A stretch of DNA of 64,000 nt from assembly GCF_002188635.1 (NCBI RefSeq), contig NZ_NINX01000025.1, positions 62,001 through 126,000 of the forward strand. Direction: 5' to 3'. The number at the start of each line of letters is the position of its first letter. The stretch's first letter is position 1. The translations under genes were made by a program, and so were the position numbers. Below the pieces are notes generated by a model that saw only the letters and a program-made list of their open reading frames with translations, was not told the DNA's origin and did not search any database. Shown here one piece after another: positions 1 through 7,785 of the stretch. The stretch is from Pigmentiphaga sp. NML030171 (GTDB taxonomy: Bacteria; Pseudomonadota; Gammaproteobacteria; Burkholderiales; Burkholderiaceae_B).

Positions 1-14
1 GTCCGTCGCGCCCG

Positions 15-1163
15 CTATCCGGCCAGCGCCGCCACCCCGGCCTCCTCCATCTCGCGGACCAGTTCCGGATACTGGAGCTTCAGGCGGTCGCGATCGACCC
101 GCCCCGTGCGGGTCATGAAGCGGTAGACGAATTCGTGCGGCGAGTCGATCCGCATCCATTCGCGCACGCGCTCGTACCAGGTGTAGGACGCTTCCGAGGC
201 GCGGATGAGCCGCTGCTTGGCGGGCTTGCGCGACGCCACGTACAGCGCCAGCGCACCGCCGACGTCGTCCGGGCGCTGCCGCAGTGCCTCGGCCAGCGCG
301 ACGGCGTCCTCCATCGCGATGCGGGTGCCCGAACCGATGGAGAAATGCGCGCTGGCCAGCGCATCGCCCAGCAGCACGCGGTTGCCCGCATGCCAGGATC
401 GATTGCGCACCACCGGAAACTGGCGCCAGCTGGAATGGTTGGACACCAGCCCATGCCCGCCCAGCTCCGGCGCGAACACCTGTTCGAACAGGGCTTGCCG
501 CCCCTGCGCGTCCATCGCCTCCATGCCGAACTCGACCCAGGTCCGGTCGTCGCACTCGGCCACGAAAGTACTCATGGCCGCCGAGTACGGGTAGTAGTGC
601 GCGACGAAGCAGCCGCCCCGCCATTCGCGGAACACCAGTGCCGGCGTCTCGAAGGCCTTGTCGACGCCATACCAGGCGAAGTGGTTGGTCAGCCGGCCGT
701 GCGTCGTGCCGAAGGCGGCTTCGTCGGCCGCGCGCAGCGTCGAATTCACGCCGTCCGCGCCCACCACCAGGTCGGCGTCCAGCGCATGGACGTCGGCCAG
801 CCGGTGCTCGTGGCGTACGTCCACGTCCAGGCGGCGGGCATGGTCCTGCAGGATGCGCAGCAGGTCGATGCGCGGAATCGCGCCGCCGCCCGCCCCCGGC
901 CGGCGCACGACGATGGGCCGCTCGCGCATGACGATGGTCTGGCGGTCGTTGAAGCGCATGGCGCCCATCAGGTCCTCGACCACCTCGGGCGCGGCCTCGC
1001 GCAGCGAGGCCAGGCCGGTGTCGGCCAGCACCACGCCGAAGCCGAAGGTCGCGCCGGCCGGGTTCTGCTCGAGCACCGCGATGCGCGCATGCGGCAGGCG
1101 CTGCTTGAGCAGGATGGACAGGAACAGCCCCGACGGGCCTCCACCGACGATGATGACCTTCAT
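15..1163 (-). CDS. FAD-dependent monooxygenase, salicylyl-CoA hydroxylase-like
   Basis: A 382-residue flavoprotein hydroxylase of the PHBH fold. The N-terminal dinucleotide motif GGGPSG is at residues 7-12, the DG motif (GADGVNS) near 135-141 and the GD motif (LLGDALAS) near 264-271, so all three FAD/NADPH signatures are intact. The N-terminal half (LEQNPAGATFGFGVV) resembles the salicylyl-CoA 5-hydroxylase/aminobenzoyl-CoA monooxygenase group, which act on CoA thioesters of aromatic acids. It is the last gene of a four-gene operon and its ATG overlaps the VOC gene stop by 4 bp. The CoA ligase in the same operon supports a thioester substrate. The substrate is inferred; kynurenine-monooxygenase-like activity is an alternative. 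Confidence 0.85.
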   Translation of the reverse strand: MKVIIVGGGPSGLFLSILLKQRLPHARIAVLEQNPAGATFGFGVVLADTGLASLREAAPEVVEDLMGAMRFNDRQTIVMRERPIVVRRPGAGGGAIPRIDLLRILQDHARRLDVDVRHEHRLADVHALDADLVVGADGVNSTLRAADEAAFGTTHGRLTNHFAWYGVDKAFETPALVFREWRGGCFVAHYYPYSAAMSTFVAECDDRTWVEFGMEAMDAQGRQALFEQVFAPELGGHGLVSNHSSWRQFPVVRNRSWHAGNRVLLGDALASAHFSIGSGTRIAMEDAVALAEALRQRPDDVGGALALYVASRKPAKQRLIRASEASYTWYERVREWMRIDSPHEFVYRFMTRTGRVDRDRLKLQYPELVREMEEAGVAALAG

Positions 1164-2008
1164 GGCGACTCCGGGTCGATGGCGAGGGTGTCCATGTCGA
1201 ACGCGGCGATGCGGCCCGCCAGGCCGCCCGTCAGCGCGCCGTACCAGACGGCGGGCTTGAAGCCCAGCTCCTTGCGCCGGAACCGCAGGCCGGGCGTGCC
1301 ATCGATGCGGGCGTAGCCGGCCGCGCCCCGGCCCACCGCATAGCCTCGGGCGCGCGCATCGTCCAGCAGCGGGGCGAACTCGGGCACGTCCAGCACGTAC
1401 ACCGACGCCACGCCGGCCGGCCGGTCCACGTCGTCCAGCGCCGCCGCCTTGCGCCGCCACACGGGCTCGATGCCGTCCAGGCGCTCGCCCTGCCCCGCCT
1501 CCAGCGCCATCGCGGCCTCCAGCGTACGGGCGGCATCGTCCGCATCGGCCTGGCCGAAGGGCCGCAACTGGGTGGTGATCTCGATGGGGTAGCCGTTGGG
1601 ATCGTTGAAGTAGATGGACTCGATCACCTCGTGGCGGATCTGGTAGCGCAGCGGGATGCCCGCGGCTTCCACGCGCGCGCGCCACCGCAGCAGCTCGGCC
1701 TCGTCCGGCACCCGCCACGCGGTGTGCGTCGCGCGTTCCTGGTAATGGTCGCTCACGCGCAGCTTGTCCGGACGCTGCGTGCCGATGTAGTAGAAGAACG
1801 CGATGGTGCTGCCATTGCCGCTGTCGAAGAAGAAGTGCAGGAAGTCGGCATGGTCGCCCGGCCCCCAGCCGCGCGCGGAGATCGCGTGCACCAGCGGCAG
1901 GCCGAGCTGGTCGCGGTAGAAGCGCACCGTCTCGGACAGTTTCCAGGTGGGGCGGGCGGTATGGTGCACGCCGTGCAATCGCAGAGGGGAAAGCGCTTCG
2001 GTAGTCAT
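1160..2008 (-). CDS. VOC-family (glyoxalase/extradiol dioxygenase fold) protein
   Basis: A 282-residue protein with two vicinal-oxygen-chelate modules. The first carries what looks like a complete metal triad: His in LHGVHHTA near residue 15, His in RATHTAWRV near 110, and Glu in YPIEITT near 150. The second module (from about 200) is poorer in ligands. Length and two-domain design match extradiol ring-cleavage dioxygenases, and its place between a CoA ligase and a hydroxylase makes ring cleavage or thioester processing plausible. The start overlaps the ligase stop by 4 bp, implying translational coupling. The exact reaction cannot be read from sequence. Confidence 0.85.
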   Translation of the reverse strand: MTTEALSPLRLHGVHHTARPTWKLSETVRFYRDQLGLPLVHAISARGWGPGDHADFLHFFFDSGNGSTIAFFYYIGTQRPDKLRVSDHYQERATHTAWRVPDEAELLRWRARVEAAGIPLRYQIRHEVIESIYFNDPNGYPIEITTQLRPFGQADADDAARTLEAAMALEAGQGERLDGIEPVWRRKAAALDDVDRPAGVASVYVLDVPEFAPLLDDARARGYAVGRGAAGYARIDGTPGLRFRRKELGFKPAVWYGALTGGLAGRIAAFDMDTLAIDPESP

Positions 2009-3705
2009 GTCGGAAGTTCCTCGTTGCTGGGCGCGGCCTGCGCCAGGATGGCGGCGATCCGTTCCCGCAGGATCTGCTTGCTGAGCTTGCCGGAGGCCGA
2101 GAGCGGGAAATCCGCCAGGACCTCGATGCGTTCGGGCCACTTGAACTTGGCCAGCCCCTCGCCATGCAGGAAGCGGCCCAGTTCCTCGACGTCCGGCGCG
2201 TGCGCCGACGGCCGGAGCGTGGCGAACAGGCAGGCCTTTTCGCCGTAGACGGGATCGGGCATGCCGACCAGCGCGCAGTTCAGGATGGCGGGATGGCGGC
2301 TGACGACGCCTTCGACTTCCTCGGCGTTGATCTTCTCGCCGCCCCGGTCGATCACGTCCTTGATGCGGCCCTGGAAGAAGTAGTAGCGCCGCCCGTCCTC
2401 GATCCGGCTGGACATCAGGTCGCCCGAACGGTAATGGCCGTCCGCCGTGAAGCGGTGCGCATCCTCGGCGGCGGACTTGTAGTAGCCCTGGATGGTGTAC
2501 GGGCCGCGGAACAGCGCTTCGCCGATCTCGCCGTCGGCCACCGGCTCTTCCGTGCCGGGGCGCACGATCTTCACTTCGTCGTGCTCGGATACCGGCCGGC
2601 CCACCGAACCGTCGTTCAGATGGGGCGGATCGTCTTCGCGCGTGAACATGATCACGCCTTCGGTCATGCCGAAGATGTGCCGTGCCGGCGATCCCGTCAG
2701 CCGCGCCATGCCGCCCGCGTTCTTCGAGGTGATGAAACGCCGGCGCGCCTTCTCGCGCTCGTCCGCCAGGGCCAGTTCTGGCGCGATGCGCGTCAGGATG
2801 GGACCCGGCGCGCCGAACCACGTGGGGCGATGGTCCCGGACCAGCGCACGCAGCGTTTCCTCGCCCAGGTCAGGGGCTACCGTGATCGCGCCGCCGCACA
2901 GCAGGAAGGGGCCGAAGCAGCAGCCCATGTTGAGGTTGTGCATGTACGGCGTGGGGAAGAACAGCACGTCGTCGCGGGTGTAGCCGTTGCAGGCGGCGAC
3001 GGCCCGCATGTTGTACACGTATTCGCTCTGGAAGCGGGGGATGATCTTGGGCACGCCGGTCGTGCCGCCGGACAGCTGGAATACCGCGACCTGCCATGGG
3101 TCGTGCTCGATGTCCGCCAGCATCGCCCTGGCGCGCTCCCAGGGCATGGCATCGATCAGTTGGCGCAGCCCGTGCGCGCCGGCGCGCGGCTCGCCCCGCG
3201 CCTGCACGATGTGGCGCAGCGTGGGCACGGCTTCCTGCATCTCGCGCGCGAAGGCCACGTCGTCGAACCGGGCGTCGTCGCCCTGGACGAGATGCAGGCG
3301 GGCATCGGCCAGCTTCGCCAGGTAGCTCACTTCCAGTTTGCGGAAGGCCTGCAGGGCACAGATGGGAATCAGGCCGGCCTTCAGGCAGGCCAGGAAGGCC
3401 ACCAGCAATTCGGCGCAATTGCCGCTCTGCAGCAGCACGCGGTCATGCCGGACCAGCCCCAGCGCCAGCATGGCGGCGCCCAGCCGGTCGCTGTCGCGGT
3501 CCAGGTCGCGGTAGCTCATCCTTAGCTGCGGCCCGACCAGCGCCAACCGGTCGGCATGCAGTGCGAGCGAGCGCGCGAACGCGCCAGCCAGCGTCTCGCC
3601 GCCCAGCAGTCCCAGCCGCGCGTAGCGGCGCAGGCGATCGGCATCGGGATAGCGCACGCCCTCGAGCCGGACCCTTGGTTCCACGTTCATCATGTCTGCG
3701 TCCAT
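2005..3705 (-). CDS. Aryl acid AMP/CoA ligase (DhbE/EntE/SdgA-like)
   Basis: A 566-residue ANL-superfamily adenylate-forming enzyme. It shows the phosphate-binding motif LSGGTTGVPK (residues 211-220), the FGMTEG adenine motif, YRSGDL, and the hinge region DRGGEKINAEEVE, whose wording is typical of 2,3-dihydroxybenzoate/salicylate-AMP ligases. The C-terminal catalytic lysine lies in SASGKLSKQ. It should activate an aromatic carboxylate with ATP. ATGs at 3705, 3693 and 3690 compete as start; 3705 leaves 19 bp to the hydrolase stop. No carrier protein or NRPS is nearby, so a catabolic CoA ligase is likelier than a siderophore enzyme. Confidence 0.88.
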   Translation of the reverse strand: MDADMMNVEPRVRLEGVRYPDADRLRRYARLGLLGGETLAGAFARSLALHADRLALVGPQLRMSYRDLDRDSDRLGAAMLALGLVRHDRVLLQSGNCAELLVAFLACLKAGLIPICALQAFRKLEVSYLAKLADARLHLVQGDDARFDDVAFAREMQEAVPTLRHIVQARGEPRAGAHGLRQLIDAMPWERARAMLADIEHDPWQVAVFQLSGGTTGVPKIIPRFQSEYVYNMRAVAACNGYTRDDVLFFPTPYMHNLNMGCCFGPFLLCGGAITVAPDLGEETLRALVRDHRPTWFGAPGPILTRIAPELALADEREKARRRFITSKNAGGMARLTGSPARHIFGMTEGVIMFTREDDPPHLNDGSVGRPVSEHDEVKIVRPGTEEPVADGEIGEALFRGPYTIQGYYKSAAEDAHRFTADGHYRSGDLMSSRIEDGRRYYFFQGRIKDVIDRGGEKINAEEVEGVVSRHPAILNCALVGMPDPVYGEKACLFATLRPSAHAPDVEELGRFLHGEGLAKFKWPERIEVLADFPLSASGKLSKQILRERIAAILAQAAPSNEELPT

Positions 3706-3724
3706 GTCATGCTTGAGCTGGGGC

Positions 3725-4978
3725 CTAGGCCATTTTTTCGCGCAGCCATTCGCCGACCGCGCGCCCGGCGATACGCTGGCCGGGCTCCTCGCCCGGGGCC
3801 AGCGCCAGGCCATGATGATTGCCGCGCACGCGCACGTGGCGCTTGTCGGCCGCCCCGATCTGCTCGTGGATCTTCCGTATGTCGGCCGGAAAGGTGCACT
3901 GGTCGCCGGTGTACTCCACCAGCAGCGTGGGCTGGGTGATGGCGCCCGCGGTCTTCTCCAGCGAAGCGTTGGACGACAGTCCCGACCAGGTGGACAGCCA
4001 CGACTCGGGCGTGACCACCCGGGCGAATCCCACGCTGCCCCAGTTCGAGACCAGCGGACTCCTGCCCCACAACGATCCGGTCCTGCGGTCCGACGGATCG
4101 ATGGAAATGTCCCACGAACGCAGGTCCGCGTCGGTGCGCCACACCTGGAAGATGGGCGCGTGCGCCGCGATCCGCTGCTCGGCCATCGACGCCCCGCCCG
4201 CCTTGACCTTCGCCCTGGCCTCGGCCTTGCGCCGCAGCATCTGCCGCGCGCGGGCATCGATGCGGGCGACGCGCTCGGCCTGGGCGGCACGGTAGCGCTG
4301 GACGAATGCGGGATCGTAGGACGCGGCGCCCGTCTCGGCATCGTAGCCGTTGTCCCGTGAGAAGGGATCCAGCGCGGGATCGGTCTCCAGGGGATCGTCC
4401 TCCGACACCACGGAAGGATCGATGCCCGCCATCAGCAGCCTTCCCTGCCCGGGATGCGGGGACAGCAGGATCATGCCGTCGGCGCGCGGCATCTCCAGCT
4501 CGGCCAGGGCGGTGGGCCGCCCTCCCGGGGTGCGGGCAATGCGCTGCCCGGCCGGCAGCGACGACTGCTGGTTGTACAGCGTGTACAGGCCGGCGCCGCC
4601 CGAGTTGCCCAAGAGCACGATGTTCTCGTAGCCCAGCGAACGCAGGTGCGCCATGCCGGCCGCCACGTCGAACAAGGCCACCTCATGCTCGAGCCGCAGG
4701 TCGTTGCCGATGGAACGCGATCCCTGCACCCAGCAGGCGCAGCCGGCGTCCAGCACATGAGGCACCATATAGTGCGTCACCGCCATTTCCCGCGGATGCA
4801 TCAGCGACACGACCGTCTTGCCCGACTCGGCCGTGGTGAACAGGAAACCCAGTGTGCGCTGGCCGTCGGCCGTGCCCAACGCGTAGGGCACCACCTGGTA
4901 AGGCCGGCTCATCAGCCGTGGGTCCCACGACGCGCCTCTCATGCCGGCCGTGACGACCGGCTTGTCGGTAGTGGCCAA
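3725..4978 (-). CDS. Alpha/beta hydrolase, operon leader
   Basis: A 417-residue cytosolic alpha/beta hydrolase. The nucleophile elbow is GNSGGAG with Ser126, and the C-terminal GNHHGLAL probably supplies the catalytic His. The family cleaves esters, thioesters or C-C bonds. The start is TTG at 4978, chosen because GAGGAG sits 6 bp upstream and no ATG fits. It is the first gene of the aromatic-acid operon, so it may liberate the aromatic acid from an ester or hydrolyse the ring-cleavage or thioester product. A strong sigma-70-like promoter lies 37 bp upstream. Confidence 0.85.
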   Translation of the reverse strand: MATTDKPVVTAGMRGASWDPRLMSRPYQVVPYALGTADGQRTLGFLFTTAESGKTVVSLMHPREMAVTHYMVPHVLDAGCACWVQGSRSIGNDLRLEHEVALFDVAAGMAHLRSLGYENIVLLGNSGGAGLYTLYNQQSSLPAGQRIARTPGGRPTALAELEMPRADGMILLSPHPGQGRLLMAGIDPSVVSEDDPLETDPALDPFSRDNGYDAETGAASYDPAFVQRYRAAQAERVARIDARARQMLRRKAEARAKVKAGGASMAEQRIAAHAPIFQVWRTDADLRSWDISIDPSDRRTGSLWGRSPLVSNWGSVGFARVVTPESWLSTWSGLSSNASLEKTAGAITQPTLLVEYTGDQCTFPADIRKIHEQIGAADKRHVRVRGNHHGLALAPGEEPGQRIAGRAVGEWLREKMA

Positions 4979-5006
4979 GGCAGTCTCCTCGAATTAAATA
5001 TCACCC

Positions 5007-5045
5007 TGTCAATTAAATTATGCTTTATTTGATATCATGTCAATT
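5007..5045. repeat. Direct repeat TGTCAATT, candidate operator
   Basis: TGTCAATT occurs at 5007-5014 and 5038-5045, 31 bp apart (about three helical turns). The second copy contains the -35 box. Each copy has a GATAT element next to it. This is consistent with a regulator bound on one face of the DNA; no regulator gene is adjacent except the histidine kinase. Confidence 0.4.
5015..5043 (-). promoter_or_regulatory. Sigma-70-type promoter of the aromatic-acid operon
   Basis: Read on the minus strand, a perfect -35 TTGACA (5043-5038) and a -10-like TAATTT (5020-5015) are separated by exactly 17 bp. The region is AT-rich against a GC-rich background and points at the hydrolase TTG start. Confidence 0.65.
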
Positions 5046-5147
5046 ATTTTCATCGTATGGCGATTCACCTTGTTACAGGCCCCATGATGGAGCGTGTATA
5101 GACTCGTTGTTCGAGCACCACGAGGTGATGCCTTGAGCTTCTCAGCC

Positions 5148-7148
5148 ATGGACTCGGCCCGACTCCAGGCCGGGGAAAAAGAGCCCGGGACGGGCGAGAC
5201 GGCAATGGGGGTCGGAAGCGATACGGACATCAGCTTCCGTATGTTCGTCAATGCCATCGAAGACTATGCGATCTTCATGCTGTCCCCCGACGGACGGGTG
5301 AGGACCTGGAACGCCGGCGCGGCCAAGATCAAGGGTTATGAAGCCGACGAAATCCTGGGCAAGCATTTTTCGGTCTTCTATAACGCCGAGGCCGTGGCGC
5401 GGGGCTGGCCGCGCTACGAGCTGGAAGAAGCCGCCCTGCATGGCCGCTTCGAGGACGAGGGCTGGCGCGTGCGCAAGGACGGCTCGACCTTCTGGGCCAA
5501 TGTCGTCATTACCGCGCTGCGGGACGAGTCCGGCACCCTCAAGGGCTACGTCAAGATCACCCGGGACCTGAGCGAACGCCGCCGCCAGACCGAGGCGCTG
5601 CGGCAGAGCGAGGAACGGTTCAGGCTGCTGCTCGAAGGCGTGGAAGGCTACGCGATCTACATGCTCGACACCGAAGGCATGATCACGAGCTGGAACACCG
5701 GCGCCACGCAGATCACCGGCTACCGGCGGGACGAAGTCATCGGCCGGCACTTCTCCATGTTCCATCCCGCCGACGACGCGTCCCCCGAGAGCCCCGACCG
5801 GGTGCTGCGCATCGCCCAGGCCGAGGGCCGCTATGAAGAGGAAGGCTGGCGCCAGCGCAAGGACGCCTCGTTGTTCTGGGCGAACGTGACCACCACCGCC
5901 GTCTACGACGAGGCCGACCAGTTGCAGGGCTACGCCAAGATCATGCGCGACATGAGCGAGCGCAAGCGCCTGGAGGAACTGGAGCTGGCCAACCGGCGCA
6001 TGAGCGAGTTCCTGGCCACCCTGGGCCATGAGCTGCGCAACCCGCTCGCCCCGGTGCGCAACGCCATCGGCATCCTGCAGAAGGACCTGGACATCGACCC
6101 CACCGTGGCCCGCTGCCGCGACATGATCGATCGCCAGATCACGCACCTGGCCCGGCTGGTCGACGACCTGCTGGACATCGGCCGCATCACCTCCGGCAAG
6201 ATCGAGCTGCGCCTGGCGCCGGTGGACATGCGCACCATCATCGAACGCAGCATCGAATCGTCGCGTTTCCACACCGATGCCCGCGAACAGCGGATCGACG
6301 TGGACCTTCCCGCCGAGCCGCTGATGGTGAAGGGCGACATGACGCGGCTGGTGCAGGTGCTGCACAACCTGCTGCACAACGCCTCCAAGTTCTCGCCCCC
6401 GGGCACGGCCATCACCATACGCGCCTCCCGGCAAGGCCGGTCGGCGCTGATCGAGGTGGCCGACCAGGGCCGCGGCATGCCGGAACAGGCCCTGGATGCG
6501 GTCTTCCAGTTGTTCGTACAGGAAGACCGCGAGACCAACCCCACCGACAGCGGACTGGGCATAGGGTTGACGCTGTGCCGGTCGCTGGTACGCATGCACG
6601 GCGGCGCCATTTCCGCGTCCAGCCCCGGGCCCGGCCTCGGCAGCACGTTCACGGTCCGCCTGCCCCTGGACGAGCCGGCGCCGCCCGCGCGGGCCATGGC
6701 CACCAGCTCGCGCCGGACGTCGACCGCCAGGCGCATCCTGGTGCTGGACGACAACCGTGACTCGGCGGACAGCCTGGCCATGCTGCTGGAGATCAACGGC
6801 CACCAGGCGCGTCCGCTGTACACGGCGGAAGCCGCGCTGCGCATGGCGCCCAGCTTCCAGCCGCACATCGTCTTCATCGACCTGGCCATGCCCACCATGG
6901 ACGGCTTCGCGGCGCTGCGGGCCCTGAAGGCCATCCCGCAACTGGCGCACACCGTCTTCATCGCCATGACCGGCTATGGGCAGGAAGAAGACAGGCAGCG
7001 CACGGCGCGAGCCGGCTTCGACATGCACCTGGTCAAGCCGCTGGACGTCTCCCAACTCGGACCCATTGTCGACGGGGTCGAGCCTGCCGTACCATCCGAC
7101 GCTCCACCCAGCGCACCCGACGATGCAGGAACTTGCGATGAACAATGA
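5148..7148 (+). CDS. Hybrid sensor histidine kinase (PAS-PAS-HisKA-HATPase-REC)
   Basis: A 666-residue cytosolic hybrid kinase with no membrane segment. Two PAS domains (about 30-142 and 155-272) share the pattern W-N-x-G-A-x-x-I-x-G-Y. HisKA has phospho-acceptor His294 in GHELRNP. The HATPase shows NLLHNASKF, DQGRGMP and GLGIGL. A C-terminal receiver has Asp578 in FIDLAMP. The paired PAS domains with FWANV motifs suggest flavin or heme sensing, but that is inference. The start is uncertain: ATG 5148 is used; GTG 5094 and ATG 5205 are in frame. It runs divergently from the aromatic-acid operon and overlaps the GST start by 11 bp. Confidence 0.88.
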   Translation: MDSARLQAGEKEPGTGETAMGVGSDTDISFRMFVNAIEDYAIFMLSPDGRVRTWNAGAAKIKGYEADEILGKHFSVFYNAEAVARGWPRYELEEAALHGRFEDEGWRVRKDGSTFWANVVITALRDESGTLKGYVKITRDLSERRRQTEALRQSEERFRLLLEGVEGYAIYMLDTEGMITSWNTGATQITGYRRDEVIGRHFSMFHPADDASPESPDRVLRIAQAEGRYEEEGWRQRKDASLFWANVTTTAVYDEADQLQGYAKIMRDMSERKRLEELELANRRMSEFLATLGHELRNPLAPVRNAIGILQKDLDIDPTVARCRDMIDRQITHLARLVDDLLDIGRITSGKIELRLAPVDMRTIIERSIESSRFHTDAREQRIDVDLPAEPLMVKGDMTRLVQVLHNLLHNASKFSPPGTAITIRASRQGRSALIEVADQGRGMPEQALDAVFQLFVQEDRETNPTDSGLGIGLTLCRSLVRMHGGAISASSPGPGLGSTFTVRLPLDEPAPPARAMATSSRRTSTARRILVLDDNRDSADSLAMLLEINGHQARPLYTAEAALRMAPSFQPHIVFIDLAMPTMDGFAALRALKAIPQLAHTVFIAMTGYGQEEDRQRTARAGFDMHLVKPLDVSQLGPIVDGVEPAVPSDAPPSAPDDAGTCDEQ

Positions 7149-7779
7149 ACTTGTCTTCTACACCCACCCGATGTCCCGCGGCCGCATCGCGCGCTGGATG
7201 CTCGAAGAGGTCGGCCAGCCCTACCGTACCGAGGTGCTGGATTTCGCCACGACCATGAAGGGTCCGGAGTACCTGGCCATCAACCCCATGGGCAAGGTGC
7301 CCGCCATCCGCCACGGCGACGCCGTGGTCACCGAATCCGCGGCGATCTGCGCCTACCTGGCCGATGCCTTCCCGCAGGCGCAGCTCGCCCCGCCCCCGCA
7401 CAGTCCGCTGCGCGGCGCCTACTACCGCTGGCTGTTCTTCTGTGCCGGCCCCGTGGAAGCGGCGGTCACCAACCAGGCACTGGGCATCAGCGTGCCGGAA
7501 GACCGGCGGCGCATGGTGGGCTACGGCTCGCTGGCCGAGGTGCTGGACGTGCTGGAGACGGCCGTGGCCGGCGAAGGCTACGTGGCGGGCGACGGTTTCA
7601 CCGCGGCCGACGTCTACGTGGGCTCGCAGCTGGCCTGGGGCATGATGTTCGGCACGATAGAGAAGCGGCCGGCCTACCAGCGCTACGTGCAGCGCCTGAC
7701 CAGCCGCCCGGCGGCGGTCCGCGCCCAGCGGATCGACGACGAGCTGGGCGCGGCCCTCCAGGCCGGCAAGGCCGGCTGA
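7138..7779 (+). CDS. Glutathione S-transferase family protein
   Basis: A 213-residue GST. The N-terminal thioredoxin-like domain begins ELVFYTHPMSRG, with Ser13 as the likely glutathione-activating residue. NPMGKVPAI and TESAAICAYLAD form the glutathione gamma-glutamyl pocket. The all-helical C-terminal domain carries FTAADVYVG, matching the N-capping/hydrophobic-staple region. The ATG overlaps the end of the hybrid kinase by 11 bp and has AGGA upstream, so the two are probably co-transcribed. The substrate is unknown; bacterial GSTs of this type often serve aromatic catabolism or detoxification. Confidence 0.88.
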   Translation: MNNELVFYTHPMSRGRIARWMLEEVGQPYRTEVLDFATTMKGPEYLAINPMGKVPAIRHGDAVVTESAAICAYLADAFPQAQLAPPPHSPLRGAYYRWLFFCAGPVEAAVTNQALGISVPEDRRRMVGYGSLAEVLDVLETAVAGEGYVAGDGFTAADVYVGSQLAWGMMFGTIEKRPAYQRYVQRLTSRPAAVRAQRIDDELGAALQAGKAG

Positions 7780-7785
7780 CGGCAG

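Noticed and set aside
2005-3705. Siderophore biosynthesis (EntE-type) role for the aryl-AMP ligase
   Set aside because: No isochorismate synthase, carrier protein or NRPS genes and no Fur box are nearby; partners are a hydroxylase, a VOC protein and a hydrolase.
5018-5257. A 79-codon minus-strand frame in the promoter region of the aromatic-acid operon
   Set aside because: It would overlap both the kinase start and the clear promoter at 5015-5043. No family or ribosome-binding site supports it.
5142-7145. A 667-codon frame on the minus strand opposite the hybrid kinase
   Set aside because: No domain is recognisable and the composition (Gln/His/Gly/Arg-rich) is that of an antisense shadow; the plus-strand kinase has all catalytic motifs.
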